14,268 nt of DNA from JBGVMW01 sp045125095 (GCA_045125095.1 JBGVMW010000275.1:1-14268), one strand, 5' to 3'; positions 5,790 to 13,040 are shown, counted from the first letter of the stretch. The notes: generated from the letters alone by a model not told the origin. Numbers and translations are program-made.

Positions 5790-8700
5790 ATGAAAAAAAA
5801 CGTAAAGAAGCTCAGCTTTCTAAAGAAAGCAGGTGCTGCACTCCTTGCAGTTGCAGTTGCCACAACTTCTCTGTATGTCTATGACAAAAAGACTAACCAA
5901 AGCACAGTCGAAGCTGCCTCTGGTTCAAGGCAGGTTGAATATCTCGATCGTGGTCTTATTGCCATGAAGACTACAGATGGCGTGTATGTCGGCTGGAGAT
6001 ATCTTGGCACAGATCCTACTAACATAGGATTTAACGTATATCGTGATGGCAAGAAGATCAACAGCAGTGTAATCACAGACAGCACAAACTTCCTTGACAA
6101 ATCAGGAAGCACTTCTTCAAGTTACTACATAAGAACTGTAGTTAATGGCAAAGAAAGTGAACAGTCTGATGCAGTATCTGTATGGGGCAACCAGTATAAG
6201 GATGTCAAATTACAAAAACCTGCTTCAGGCAAGACTAAGTCAGGTGAGACTTACACTTACTCACCTAATGACTGTAGTGTCGCTGACCTGGATGGTGATG
6301 GTGAATACGAGATTATCGTAAAATGGGATCCATCTAATTCTAAAGACAATTCACAAAAAGGATATACAGGTAATGTCTATCTTGACGCCTACAAGTTAGA
6401 CGGAACTATGCTTTGGAGAATTGATCTTGGTGTTAACATAAGAGCCGGTGCTCACTATACACAATTCATGGTATATGACTTTGATGGTGACGGTTATGCC
6501 GAGATGGTATGCAAGACTGCCGATGGAACAAAAGACGGCAAAGGCAAATATATCGGTGACAAATCAAAGGATTACCGCAACTCAAACGGATATATCTTAT
6601 CCGGTCCTGAGTACCTTACATTATTCGATGGTAAAACAGGTGCTGCACTTGATACTATCGATTATGAGCCAGGAAGAGGTAAAGTATCTTCATGGGGCGA
6701 CAGCTATGGCAACAGAGTTGACCGTTTCCTTGCAACTGTAGCTTACCTTGACGGCAAGACACCTAGTGTTGTTATGTGTCGTGGCTATTATACAAGATCC
6801 GTCCTTGTAGCTTACGATGTAAAAAACAAAAAATTAAGCAAACGCTGGACATTTGACAGCAATTCATCAGGCAACTCAGCTTACAAAGGTCAGGGATTCC
6901 ATAATCTTGCTACTGCTGATGTTGACGGTGATGGATATGATGAGATTGTATATGGTGCATGTACAATCGACCACAACGGAAAAGGTCTATATTCAACAGG
7001 ACTCAAACATGGTGATGCCATCCATGTAAGTGATTTTGATCCTACAAGAGACGGCCTTGAAGTATGGGGTTGTTTTGAAGAGACTTATGGTTCTGCAGAA
7101 TGGGATGCCAAGACAGGCAAGATATTATTCAGAGTAAAAGCTTCTACCGATACAGGACGCTGTATCGCCGGTAACTTTATCCCTGGTAATTCAACAGCTG
7201 AGATGGCTTCATACGCAGATTCAGTTCTATATGATGCAAAAGGTAACAAAGTCGGCAAATGGTCTGACATCACTAAGTGGGGTATGAATTATGCTATATA
7301 CTGGGATGCAGATCTTGAACAGGAAGCACTTGACAGAACTTTCGTTGATGATTATACCAATGGAAGAATTCTCACAGGTGAAGGAGTTACATCCAACAAT
7401 TCAACTAAAGCCAACACTTGTCTTACTGCTGATATCTTAGGTGACTGGAGAGAAGAGATCATCTGGCCAACAACAGATGGCAATGCTCTTCGTATCTATA
7501 GTACAACAGACGTTACATCATACAGAATCTATACATTAATGCACAATACACAATACCGTTGTCAGGTTGCTGCACAGAATGTAGGTTATAATCAGGGTGC
7601 TTATACAGATTACTATCTTGGTACAGGATATGCCCTTCCTTCACAGCCAAAAGTATATACAGTAGGCAACCATACTACAAATACAGTTCCTGATTCAGGA
7701 AGCAGTTCAGATTCTTCATCTTCAGTAACTGCTGCCTCATTATCTGACGGATGGTATTATATTAAGAATGTTAATGCACAGAAATATCTTCAGGTTGCTG
7801 GTGGCAAAGGTTCTGACGGTGCTAATGTTGAGATAAGCACTGGTACAGGTGCAGCCGGTCAGAAATGGTATCTTGAGAACAAAGGTAACGGATATGTTAC
7901 TCTTAAGAATGCAACAGGATACATGCTTGATCTTACTAATGGCAAAAAAGATAATGGAACTAATATCGAGCTTTGGAGTGCCAACAATCTCGATCCTCAG
8001 TTATTTAAGATTGCCAAATCTTCAACTAATGATCAATATGGTATTCTGACTAAAGTTACAGGTGACTCAAAAGGTCTTGACTGCGCAGGATATGGTAAAA
8101 CTGACGGTACTAACGTTCAGCAGTATTCTTACGGTGCTCAGTCTAATCAGTTATGGATATTTGAAAAAACAAGTTATTCTGAAAGTTCTTCCGGAAATAA
8201 TTCTTCTAATTCAGGCAGTTCAAGTTCAGGTAACAATTCTTCTAACTCAGGTAATTCAGGCTCAGACAGTTCAAGTTCTTCATCTTCAGTAACTGCTGCT
8301 TCATTATCTGACGGATGGTATTATATCAAGAATGTTAATGCACAGAAATATCTTCAGGTTGCCGGTGGAACAACTGGTTCTGACGGTGCTAATGTTGAGA
8401 TAAGCAAAGGTACTGGTGCAACTGGTCAGAGATGGTATCTTGAGAACAAAGGTGACGGATATGTTACTCTTAAGAATGGAACAGGATACATGCTTGATCT
8501 TACTAATGGCAAAAAAGATAACGGAACTAATATCGGACTTTGGAGTGCCAACAATCTTGATCCTCAGTTATTCAAGATTGCAACAAGTAAGACTAATAAC
8601 CAATATGGTATTCTGACTAAAGTTACAGGTGACTCAAAAGGTCTTGACTGTACAGGATATGGTAAGACTGATGGTACTAACGTTCAGCAGTATTCTTACG

Positions 8701-9119
8701 GTGCTCAGTCTAATCAGTTATGGATATTTGAAACTTGCGATGCGCCATCATCCGGAAGTTCAAATAGTTCAAATTCTTCAAACAGCAGTAACTCAAGCAG
8801 TTCTTCATCTTCAAACTCTGCTTCCGCCTCAGAAACTGTTGTTACAATGAATGGTTCAACACTTGATCTGTCACCGGTAGCTGGAAAGACAATAACAGCA
8901 ATAACTTTCGACCTTACTTCAAAGTCAACTGGAAATGGTGCTGCCCACCTTTCAGGTACTGACGGAAGCTGGCTTGGAAGTGCTGATTATTCTTATACTA
9001 ATGAAAAAACTGTAACAATTGATTTATCTAAATACAAAAACATTGGTAACATCAATCTGTATATGTGGTGGAATAGCAACAATGCTTCTATCACTAATAT
9101 ACGAGTTACAACAAAATAA
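5790..9119 (+). CDS. Secreted rhamnogalacturonan lyase (PL11, YesW-like) with two ricin-type domains
   Basis: The 1109-residue protein begins with a signal peptide (lysine-rich start, hydrophobic AGAALLAVAVATTSLYVY, probable cleavage near VEAAS). Residues about 45-625 match the PL11 rhamnogalacturonan lyase fold, an eight-bladed propeller. The start RQVEYLDRGLIAMKT is typical, as are the repeated acidic calcium-site motifs DLDGDGEYEI, DFDGDGYAEM and DVDGDGYDEI. PL11 enzymes cleave the rhamnose-galacturonate backbone of pectin by beta-elimination. After Ser-rich linkers come two almost identical ricin/CBM13-like domains (about 643-792 and 829-981, with QKWYL and NQLWIFE motifs), then a C-terminal beta-rich domain of about 95 residues that I do not recognise. 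No sortase motif, SLH domain or dockerin is visible, so the enzyme is probably released. AAGGAGG lies just before the ATG. Confidence 0.93.
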   Translation: MKKNVKKLSFLKKAGAALLAVAVATTSLYVYDKKTNQSTVEAASGSRQVEYLDRGLIAMKTTDGVYVGWRYLGTDPTNIGFNVYRDGKKINSSVITDSTNFLDKSGSTSSSYYIRTVVNGKESEQSDAVSVWGNQYKDVKLQKPASGKTKSGETYTYSPNDCSVADLDGDGEYEIIVKWDPSNSKDNSQKGYTGNVYLDAYKLDGTMLWRIDLGVNIRAGAHYTQFMVYDFDGDGYAEMVCKTADGTKDGKGKYIGDKSKDYRNSNGYILSGPEYLTLFDGKTGAALDTIDYEPGRGKVSSWGDSYGNRVDRFLATVAYLDGKTPSVVMCRGYYTRSVLVAYDVKNKKLSKRWTFDSNSSGNSAYKGQGFHNLATADVDGDGYDEIVYGACTIDHNGKGLYSTGLKHGDAIHVSDFDPTRDGLEVWGCFEETYGSAEWDAKTGKILFRVKASTDTGRCIAGNFIPGNSTAEMASYADSVLYDAKGNKVGKWSDITKWGMNYAIYWDADLEQEALDRTFVDDYTNGRILTGEGVTSNNSTKANTCLTADILGDWREEIIWPTTDGNALRIYSTTDVTSYRIYTLMHNTQYRCQVAAQNVGYNQGAYTDYYLGTGYALPSQPKVYTVGNHTTNTVPDSGSSSDSSSSVTAASLSDGWYYIKNVNAQKYLQVAGGKGSDGANVEISTGTGAAGQKWYLENKGNGYVTLKNATGYMLDLTNGKKDNGTNIELWSANNLDPQLFKIAKSSTNDQYGILTKVTGDSKGLDCAGYGKTDGTNVQQYSYGAQSNQLWIFEKTSYSESSSGNNSSNSGSSSSGNNSSNSGNSGSDSSSSSSSVTAASLSDGWYYIKNVNAQKYLQVAGGTTGSDGANVEISKGTGATGQRWYLENKGDGYVTLKNGTGYMLDLTNGKKDNGTNIGLWSANNLDPQLFKIATSKTNNQYGILTKVTGDSKGLDCTGYGKTDGTNVQQYSYGAQSNQLWIFETCDAPSSGSSNSSNSSNSSNSSSSSSSNSASASETVVTMNGSTLDLSPVAGKTITAITFDLTSKSTGNGAAHLSGTDGSWLGSADYSYTNEKTVTIDLSKYKNIGNINLYMWWNSNNASITNIRVTTK
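7715..8166 (+). repeat. Ricin-like domain repeat, copy 1
   Basis: This segment of about 450 bases encodes the first sugar-binding domain, opening with SLSDGWYYIKNVNAQKYLQV. It matches 8277-8733 closely at the DNA level, including many silent sites. That indicates recent duplication or ongoing gene conversion. Confidence 0.85.
8277..8733 (+). repeat. Ricin-like domain repeat, copy 2
   Basis: This is the second copy of the domain within the lyase gene. It differs from copy 1 by a few substitutions (for example KG to TTG after AGG, and IELW to IGLW). A Ser/Asn/Gly-rich linker of about 35 residues separates the two copies. Confidence 0.85.
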
Positions 9120-9179
9120 TTTGCGTTACTGCCATATTCTGGTATGTACGAATTTGTTCACCATATATAGCTTATATAT

Positions 9180-9387
9180 ATAACTAGATGCCAGGGTCAA
9201 AAGGTCTAAGCCCACATGAGCTTGCTCATAGGTGGGTGAAAGACCTTAGGACCCGCCCCGATATGAGCATAAAAGTGGGATGATAATCCCACGATATGCG
9301 AATATTGGGTAGGATTGTGGGAGTGCGTAGCACGAAGCAATCCGTAGGCATCAAAGTCGGGGGCTTTTGACCCCGACATCATAACTA
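9180..9387. mobile_element. 194-bp miniature element with 7-bp direct repeats
   Basis: The element spans 9187-9380. Its ends, GATGCCAGGGTCAAAAG (9187-9203) and CTTTTGACCCCGACATC (9364-9380), are complementary at 15 of 17 positions. It is flanked exactly by ATAACTA at 9180-9186 and 9381-9387, a likely target-site duplication. The interior is much richer in G and C than its surroundings and has no ORF, so the element is non-autonomous. It sits between the lyase gene and its terminator. Terminal inverted repeats plus a duplication point to a DDE transposase acting in trans; I cannot name the family. Confidence 0.8.
9187..9380 (+). ncRNA. Highly structured interior of the miniature element
   Basis: As RNA this segment can form a closed multi-arm fold. 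GATGCC (9187-9192) pairs with GGCATC (9347-9352). Arm 1 stacks GGGTC/GACCC, GGTCT/AGACC, CCCAC/GTGGG and ATGAGC/GCTCAT (9194-9254). Arm 2 stacks CCCGATAT/ATATTGGG, GCATA/TATGC and GTGGGAT/ATCCCAC (9257-9309). Arm 3 has GGATTG/CAATCC enclosing GTGC/GCAC (9312-9343). A final hairpin GTCGGGG/CCCCGAC (9356-9377) follows. It would be transcribed within the lyase 3' UTR. Whether the RNA has a role beyond the DNA element is unknown. Confidence 0.4.
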
Positions 9388-9610
9388 CAGGGTATTATAA
9401 AACGACCATACAACACACATACCCAATTCATACAGTTGTCATATATCAAACACCACATACTTATATATGGCACTGTATGATAGTTATCAGTATCATATTA
9501 TCACACTACGCATAAGCTATATAATAGAGTGTGAATCGCCAATCATACTCCATATATGTTAAAGATATTTTTTAAGTATAAAAGCACATATTATTTTAAA
9601 AAATAGAATA
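9388..9610. other. AT-rich intergenic stretch without recognised features
   Basis: I see no ORF, RNA gene or strong inverted repeat here. Short variants of CATATATAG/CTTATATATG recur, as expected from its composition. It would be part of the lyase 3' UTR, because the first good terminator lies beyond it. Confidence 0.5.
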
Positions 9611-9615
9611 AAAAC

Positions 9616-9656
9616 AAAAAGCGTATTAGACTCTGCCCTGTCTGATACGCTTTTTT
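9616..9656. terminator. Bidirectional terminator between lyase and membrane-protein genes
   Basis: AAAAAGCGTATTAGAC and GTCTGATACGCTTTTT form a 16-bp stem with one T/G pair and an eight-base loop. T-runs follow on both strands. It serves the convergent transcripts of the lyase (plus) and the membrane protein (minus). Confidence 0.88.
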
Positions 9657-9814
9657 CTGTTTCTGTATTCTTCGCTTTTTCTTTTCTATATTCTGCACTT
9701 TCTTCTATTTCTGTATTCCTAGTTCTGTGTTCTTCACTGTTTCTGTATTTCTATTTCTATATTCTGCACTTTCTTCTGTTTCTGTTTTTCTGTTTCTATA
9801 TTCTTCGCTTTTTA
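9656..9814 (-). repeat. Purine-rich 3' UTR with imperfect internal repeats
   Basis: This tract of about 160 bases is almost all pyrimidine on the plus strand. A 32-base unit at 9683-9714 recurs at 9754-9785 with one mismatch, and TATTCTTCGCTTTTT occurs at 9666-9680 and 9799-9813. It lies exactly between the stop codon of the membrane-protein gene and its terminator, so the mRNA would carry an A/G-rich repeated 3' UTR. No protein-coding potential is apparent. Confidence 0.65.
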
Positions 9815-10870
9815 CTATTCTTCCTTAACCACAAACATTGCTACTATAGTTAATATTGCAGACATTATAAGTTCACTGTAATATCCAAGTCCTCTGCTTA
9901 ATACAAGTCCGGGAAGAAGCTTTGTTCCAAATATTACTGCATAAAAACATTTGAATAAAATTTCGCTTATGCCCATTCCACCAGGAAGTGGAAGCATATC
10001 TACACATATAGATATTACAGCCTGCAACATCACAATCGTCAATGCATCAGTTCCTCTTAACTCAAACGCCCTATATACAAAATATGTTACCATAAACATC
10101 GCAAATCTCTGTAATATAGTAATTATAAACATATGAATTGTTATACCAATATGTTCTTTTATATATGCTGCTGCTCCATTATATTGACTTATGTAACGTG
10201 CAATTCGTTCATTTCTTTTTTCGTTATGTTTTAGTATATGTATCTTCTCTAAAAGCTTAAATATCCCTGTCACAAGATTACCTGCAAATGTCTGATGAAA
10301 TGTTACCAACAACATAAGTGCCACACATCCTACATTAAGTACAATTCCAAGATAAAATATCCACATATATCTTCCAACGTATCTGTCAAGGAAATCACCT
10401 GCAAAGATTATAAGTGCAATTCCAGTAAGCACAAGAACAAGTTTGTACAATATTGTTACAAGCATAAGAACCACTGTTGCAATAGCCATTGGAATCTTTT
10501 TCTTCTTCATAAATACCATCTGCATAGGTTGTCCACCACTCGCTGACGGTGTCACACAGCTAAAGAAAAAACCTACTGATGAAAACAACAGACATATTCT
10601 CTCTTTTATCTTTATTCCAAAACTTCTAAAAAGATACCATAATATAATTGACTCACCACCGATAAAAGCAAATACACATATTACAGCTGGAATAAGCCAC
10701 ATTATATTACATTCTTTTATTACATCGCCAACTTCTGACATATCTTCGCCATGAAATATTCCATATATCGTAAGAATAAATACTAATGCAAAAAATATTC
10801 CATCTAAAAGTACTTTTTTCATATCTACTTTTTTCTTAGCTTTGACAACCTTGTCTTTCATATCTCTCAT
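9815..10870 (-). CDS. Lysylphosphatidylglycerol-synthase-type membrane protein (UPF0104/flippase-like)
   Basis: The protein is 351 residues with about eight hydrophobic segments and a lysine-rich cytoplasmic N-terminus. Two motifs identify the UPF0104/COG0392 family: TPSASGGQPMQMVFMKKK in the middle and LPLPGGMGISEILF near the C-terminus. The family corresponds to the membrane flippase part of MprF and to standalone YbhN-like proteins, thought to move lipids or lipid-linked groups across the membrane. The catalytic lysyl-transferase domain of MprF is absent, so a synthase role is not supported. The start at 10870 has GGGGAG six to eight bases upstream. The gene stands alone, convergent with the lyase gene, and has an unusually folded leader. 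Confidence 0.88.
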   Translation of the reverse strand: MRDMKDKVVKAKKKVDMKKVLLDGIFFALVFILTIYGIFHGEDMSEVGDVIKECNIMWLIPAVICVFAFIGGESIILWYLFRSFGIKIKERICLLFSSVGFFFSCVTPSASGGQPMQMVFMKKKKIPMAIATVVLMLVTILYKLVLVLTGIALIIFAGDFLDRYVGRYMWIFYLGIVLNVGCVALMLLVTFHQTFAGNLVTGIFKLLEKIHILKHNEKRNERIARYISQYNGAAAYIKEHIGITIHMFIITILQRFAMFMVTYFVYRAFELRGTDALTIVMLQAVISICVDMLPLPGGMGISEILFKCFYAVIFGTKLLPGLVLSRGLGYYSELIMSAILTIVAMFVVKEE

Positions 10871-10896
10871 CTGTATCTCCCCATTATATATTATTT

Positions 10897-10974
10897 TTTA
10901 GGTAATCAAGGTATCTTTGCAAAAGATTTTTATGAAACTCTTATCTATCCTCTTATCACCTTATATTACCTAAA
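10897..10974 (-). promoter_or_regulatory. Folded 78-base leader domain before the membrane-protein gene
   Basis: TTTAGGTAAT (10897-10906) and ATTACCTAAA (10965-10974) form a perfect 10-bp stem. A small internal loop follows, then AAGGT (10908-10912) pairs with ACCTT (10958-10962). Inside, ATCTTT (10913-10918) pairs with AAAGAT (10922-10927). The domain ends about 20 bases before the Shine-Dalgarno sequence and is not followed by a T-run. A closed stem with a purine-rich inner strand resembles a riboswitch or protein-binding leader, but I recognise no known class. Confidence 0.5.
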
Positions 10975-10979
10975 CGCCA

Positions 10980-11012
10980 AAAGGCATACCGCGTGCCTCA
11001 CGATATGCCTTT
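10980..11012 (-). terminator. Hairpin between hsp20 and membrane-protein genes
   Basis: AAAGGCATA (10980-10988) pairs with TATGCCTTT (11004-11012), and CGTG/CACG extends the stem inside. On the minus strand TTTTGGCGTTT follows, a modest T-run. It may terminate the hsp20 transcript or act as an attenuator in the membrane-protein leader. Confidence 0.55.
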
Positions 11013-11040
11013 GCATCTCTTATTCATGTCACACACCGAT

Positions 11041-11097
11041 ACAGTGTTGCAATTATTTTTTAGTACTTAATACACTGTACTAAAAGAGTATAACACG
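11041..11097 (-). promoter_or_regulatory. Possible promoter and competing stems upstream of the membrane-protein gene
   Basis: On the minus strand TGTTATACT near 11087-11095 is an extended -10 box without a clear -35. Just downstream, TTTTAGTAC (11058-11066) and GTACTAAAA (11077-11085) form a 9-bp inverted repeat. It overlaps a second pair, ACAGTGT (11041-11047) with ACACTGT (11073-11079). The two stems exclude each other. This may be an operator or the start of a switching leader. The remaining 11098-11258 holds only AT-rich DNA. Confidence 0.35.
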
Positions 11098-11258
11098 AAT
11101 ATATATTTTTTAGTATTAATATATTCTTACAATTTCTTACGATATCACACGTAAGTTCTGGCTGTTTGTCAAATGCTGTTGATTAATCTACCAAAATATA
11201 TGCTTTTTACTGCTATATATAATTGTTGGAAATATTAACTTCTATCGCCATATATTTT

Positions 11259-11302
11259 AATACTAGCCTTCGATTGCAATAATACTAACCTTCGATTGCA
11301 AT
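11259..11302. repeat. 22-bp tandem duplication at the hsp20 stop codon
   Basis: Bases 11259-11280 and 11281-11302 are adjacent direct copies differing at one position (G versus A, giving AGCC or AACC on the plus strand). The inner copy holds the last hsp20 codons (IAIEG) and the TAG stop. The outer copy repeats them in the 3' UTR. As 22 is not a multiple of three, readthrough would not recreate the same peptide. Confidence 0.85.
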
Positions 11303-11704
11303 ATATCTCTTAGTCTCTGGAATCTTATTAAGCTCTTTCTTAGGTAATGTAAGTCTTAATATTCCATTCTCAAACTTAGCTTTTATATCTTCTTCTGTGA
11401 TAGCTTCACCAACATAGAAGCTTCTGCTTACACTGCCGGCATATCTCTCACGTCTGATATAACTGCCTTTTTCATCTTTTTCTTCCTTAGATGTATCTGT
11501 TGTTGCATTAACTGTCAGATATCCATCTTTAAGTTCTGCATGTATATCTTCTTTTTTAACACCAGGAACATCCATTGTTATTATATAGTTACTATCTGTC
11601 TCTTCAACATCTGTCTTCATTAATGAACCGTTGCTTCTGTAACTTCCAAAAGGCTCCATAAAATCATCAAAAATATTTTCTCCAAAAATACTAGGCATTA
11701 ACAT
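11285..11704 (-). CDS. hsp20: Small heat-shock protein, Hsp20/alpha-crystallin family
   Basis: This 139-residue cytoplasmic holdase binds unfolding proteins in large oligomers without ATP. A short N-terminal arm (IFGENIFDDFMEPFG) precedes the alpha-crystallin domain: it opens with KTDVEETDSNYIITMDVPGVKKEDI and closes with the hallmark FENGILRLTLPKK. The C-terminal tail carries an I-x-I motif (YIAIEG), which docks into neighbouring subunits. The length is typical for clostridial Hsp20/Hsp18. The start at 11704 is preceded by AAGGAAG at a slightly long spacing; a second ATG two codons on is possible. The gene is monocistronic with a leader of about 120 bases and is controlled by CIRCE, implying HrcA repression relieved by heat. 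Its 3' end overlaps a small tandem duplication. Confidence 0.96.
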   Translation of the reverse strand: MLMPSIFGENIFDDFMEPFGSYRSNGSLMKTDVEETDSNYIITMDVPGVKKEDIHAELKDGYLTVNATTDTSKEEKDEKGSYIRRERYAGSVSRSFYVGEAITEEDIKAKFENGILRLTLPKKELNKIPETKRYIAIEG

Positions 11705-11729
11705 AAGTCATTCTTCCTTTCCATCTATA

Positions 11730-11750
11730 CTAAGTGCTTCTTCCACTTAG
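11730..11750 (-). promoter_or_regulatory. Hairpin in the hsp20 5' UTR
   Basis: CTAAGTG (11730-11736) pairs with CACTTAG (11744-11750) around a seven-base purine loop on the mRNA. It lies about 10 bases upstream of the Shine-Dalgarno and does not cover it, so a simple RNA thermometer is not supported. mRNA stabilisation is possible. Confidence 0.4.
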
Positions 11751-11832
11751 GAATCATTATTATCATTGTTACCCAGAACCGGTCACGTTATTCTTTTTGA
11801 TTTATCTAATTCGTTTCCTTTGTTCTAGTTGT

Positions 11833-11861
11833 AATATAGCACTTATATTAGCACTCGTCAA
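11833..11861 (-). promoter_or_regulatory. Sigma-A promoter of hsp20
   Basis: On the minus strand TTGACG (11856-11861) and TATATT (11833-11838) are separated by exactly 17 bases. The -35 box lies inside the CIRCE element, so HrcA binding would block RNA polymerase. Confidence 0.85.
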
Positions 11862-11874
11862 GAGTGAGTGCTAA
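11848..11874. promoter_or_regulatory. CIRCE operator (HrcA binding site)
   Basis: TTAGCACTC (11848-11856), nine bases, then GAGTGCTAA (11866-11874) is a perfect match to the CIRCE consensus. HrcA represses genes with this site under non-stress conditions. Here it controls hsp20; groESL and the hrcA-grpE-dnaK operon are the classic targets and are not in the window. Confidence 0.97.
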
Positions 11875-11901
11875 TAATTTTTGTGAATTTTTTGTGAACA
11901 C

Positions 11902-11945
11902 AAAAAAAGACTATTGCTTTCACTTAATTTATGGCAATAGTCTTT
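11902..11945 (-). terminator. Terminator of the ddh transcript
   Basis: AAAGACTATTGC (11906-11917) and GCAATAGTCTTT (11934-11945) form a perfect 12-bp stem with a 16-base loop. On the minus strand a run of seven T residues follows. It lies about 115 bases past the ddh stop codon and just upstream of the CIRCE site, insulating the hsp20 promoter from readthrough. The DNA from 11946 to 12059 holds no other feature I can support. Confidence 0.88.
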
Positions 11946-12059
11946 ATATTTTCTCTATACTAGAGCGTATATGCACTTTATTTTATAAGGCAATTCATTA
12001 CATTATTCTATATGTTTTCTCTATACTATGCATTACGCTATACTAATTTTAATCGCTTA

Positions 12060-13040
12060 TTATAATAAATGTGCTCTGATCTCTTCTGCTGATAATGGTG
12101 TAAGATATGCTGGTGCAATATCGAATACTGTCTTACATCCACTTACGCCTTCTGTATGCAATCTGTTAATTGCTCTTGCGAATGCAAGAATTACAGATGA
12201 TGTGAATTCAGGATTAGAATCAAGTTTTAAACTATATTCAATCACATGCTTATTCTCTTTATTAAAGCCTGTAACACCTGTACGGAATACAAATCCACCA
12301 TGTGGAATTCCACTGTGATTAGCTTTTAATTCTTCTTCTGTTATGAAATGAACTGTTGTATCATAATCTGAGAAGTAATTAGGCATATTCTTGATTGTCT
12401 CTTCAATCTGCTTAAGATCTGCTCCTTCTTCCGGTACAACAAAACATTCTCTTATATGCTTCTGTCTTGTTGTAAGTTCTGGATTCTCACCATTTCTTAC
12501 AGCTTCAAGAGCACTTTCAACAGGAATTGTATACTGCTTGCCATCTTTTACTCCAGGTACTCTTCTAATTGCATCTGAATGTCCCTGGCTTACACCTTTA
12601 CCCCAGAATGTATAATCATTACCTTCTGGTAAGATAGCATTAGCATATAATCTGTTAAGTGAGAACATTCCCGGATCCCATCCACATGATATAAGAGCCA
12701 CATGGCCACTTTCTTTAGCTGATTTATCTACATTAGCAAAATGTTCTGGAATTCTTGCATGTGTATCAAAGCTGTCAATTACATTAAAATATTTGGCATA
12801 TTCCGGTGTCTGCTTTGGAAGGTCTGTTGCACTTCCGCCACATAATACAAGAACATCTACCTCATCTTTGTGTTCAATAATATCATTAACTGAATATACA
12901 TTAACACCTTCTGTTAATATCTTAACTGTCTTAGGATCTCTTCTTGTGAATACTGCTGTAAGTTCCATATCTGCATTCTGTCTGATGGCACATTCAATGC
13001 CACGTCCAAGGTTACCATAACCTAAAATTCCAACTCTCAT
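12060..13040 (-). CDS. ddh: meso-Diaminopimelate D-dehydrogenase
   Basis: This 326-residue protein matches Ddh (EC 1.4.1.16). The enzyme makes meso-diaminopimelate in one step from tetrahydrodipicolinate, ammonia and NADPH, bypassing the acyl-blocked branches of lysine and peptidoglycan precursor synthesis. The N-terminus is a Rossmann fold with VGILGYGNLGRG. Family motifs include DSFDTHARIPEHF, ISCGWDPGMFSLNR, GKGVSQGHSDAIRR and HGGFVFRTG; the DPGM and QGHSDA segments belong to the substrate and dinucleotide sites. The start at 13040 (MRVGILGYG) is chosen because GGAGG lies 10 bases upstream and an in-frame ATG at 13106 would put the promoter inside the gene. The length is the family norm. 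The gene appears to be monocistronic. Confidence 0.96.
   Translation of the reverse strand: MRVGILGYGNLGRGIECAIRQNADMELTAVFTRRDPKTVKILTEGVNVYSVNDIIEHKDEVDVLVLCGGSATDLPKQTPEYAKYFNVIDSFDTHARIPEHFANVDKSAKESGHVALISCGWDPGMFSLNRLYANAILPEGNDYTFWGKGVSQGHSDAIRRVPGVKDGKQYTIPVESALEAVRNGENPELTTRQKHIRECFVVPEEGADLKQIEETIKNMPNYFSDYDTTVHFITEEELKANHSGIPHGGFVFRTGVTGFNKENKHVIEYSLKLDSNPEFTSSVILAFARAINRLHTEGVSGCKTVFDIAPAYLTPLSAEEIRAHLL

Noticed and set aside
9356..9377. Intrinsic terminator of the lyase gene at the end of the miniature element
   Set aside because: The hairpin is strong but is followed by ATCATAACTACAGG with no T-run; the terminator at 9616-9656 is convincing.
9187..9380. HEARO/omega-RNA of an IscB system
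   Set aside because: The compact multi-stem fold suggested it, but no HNH or RuvC ORF is nearby, and terminal inverted repeats with a 7-bp duplication do not fit that element type. It is kept only as a model to test.
9656..9814. CRISPR-like array in the pyrimidine tract
   Set aside because: The repeats are irregular, low in complexity and without unique spacers, and no cas genes are present.
11864..12318. Plus-strand open frames at 11864-12046 and 12028-12318
   Set aside because: They are antisense to, or between, well-supported minus-strand features and resemble no protein family.
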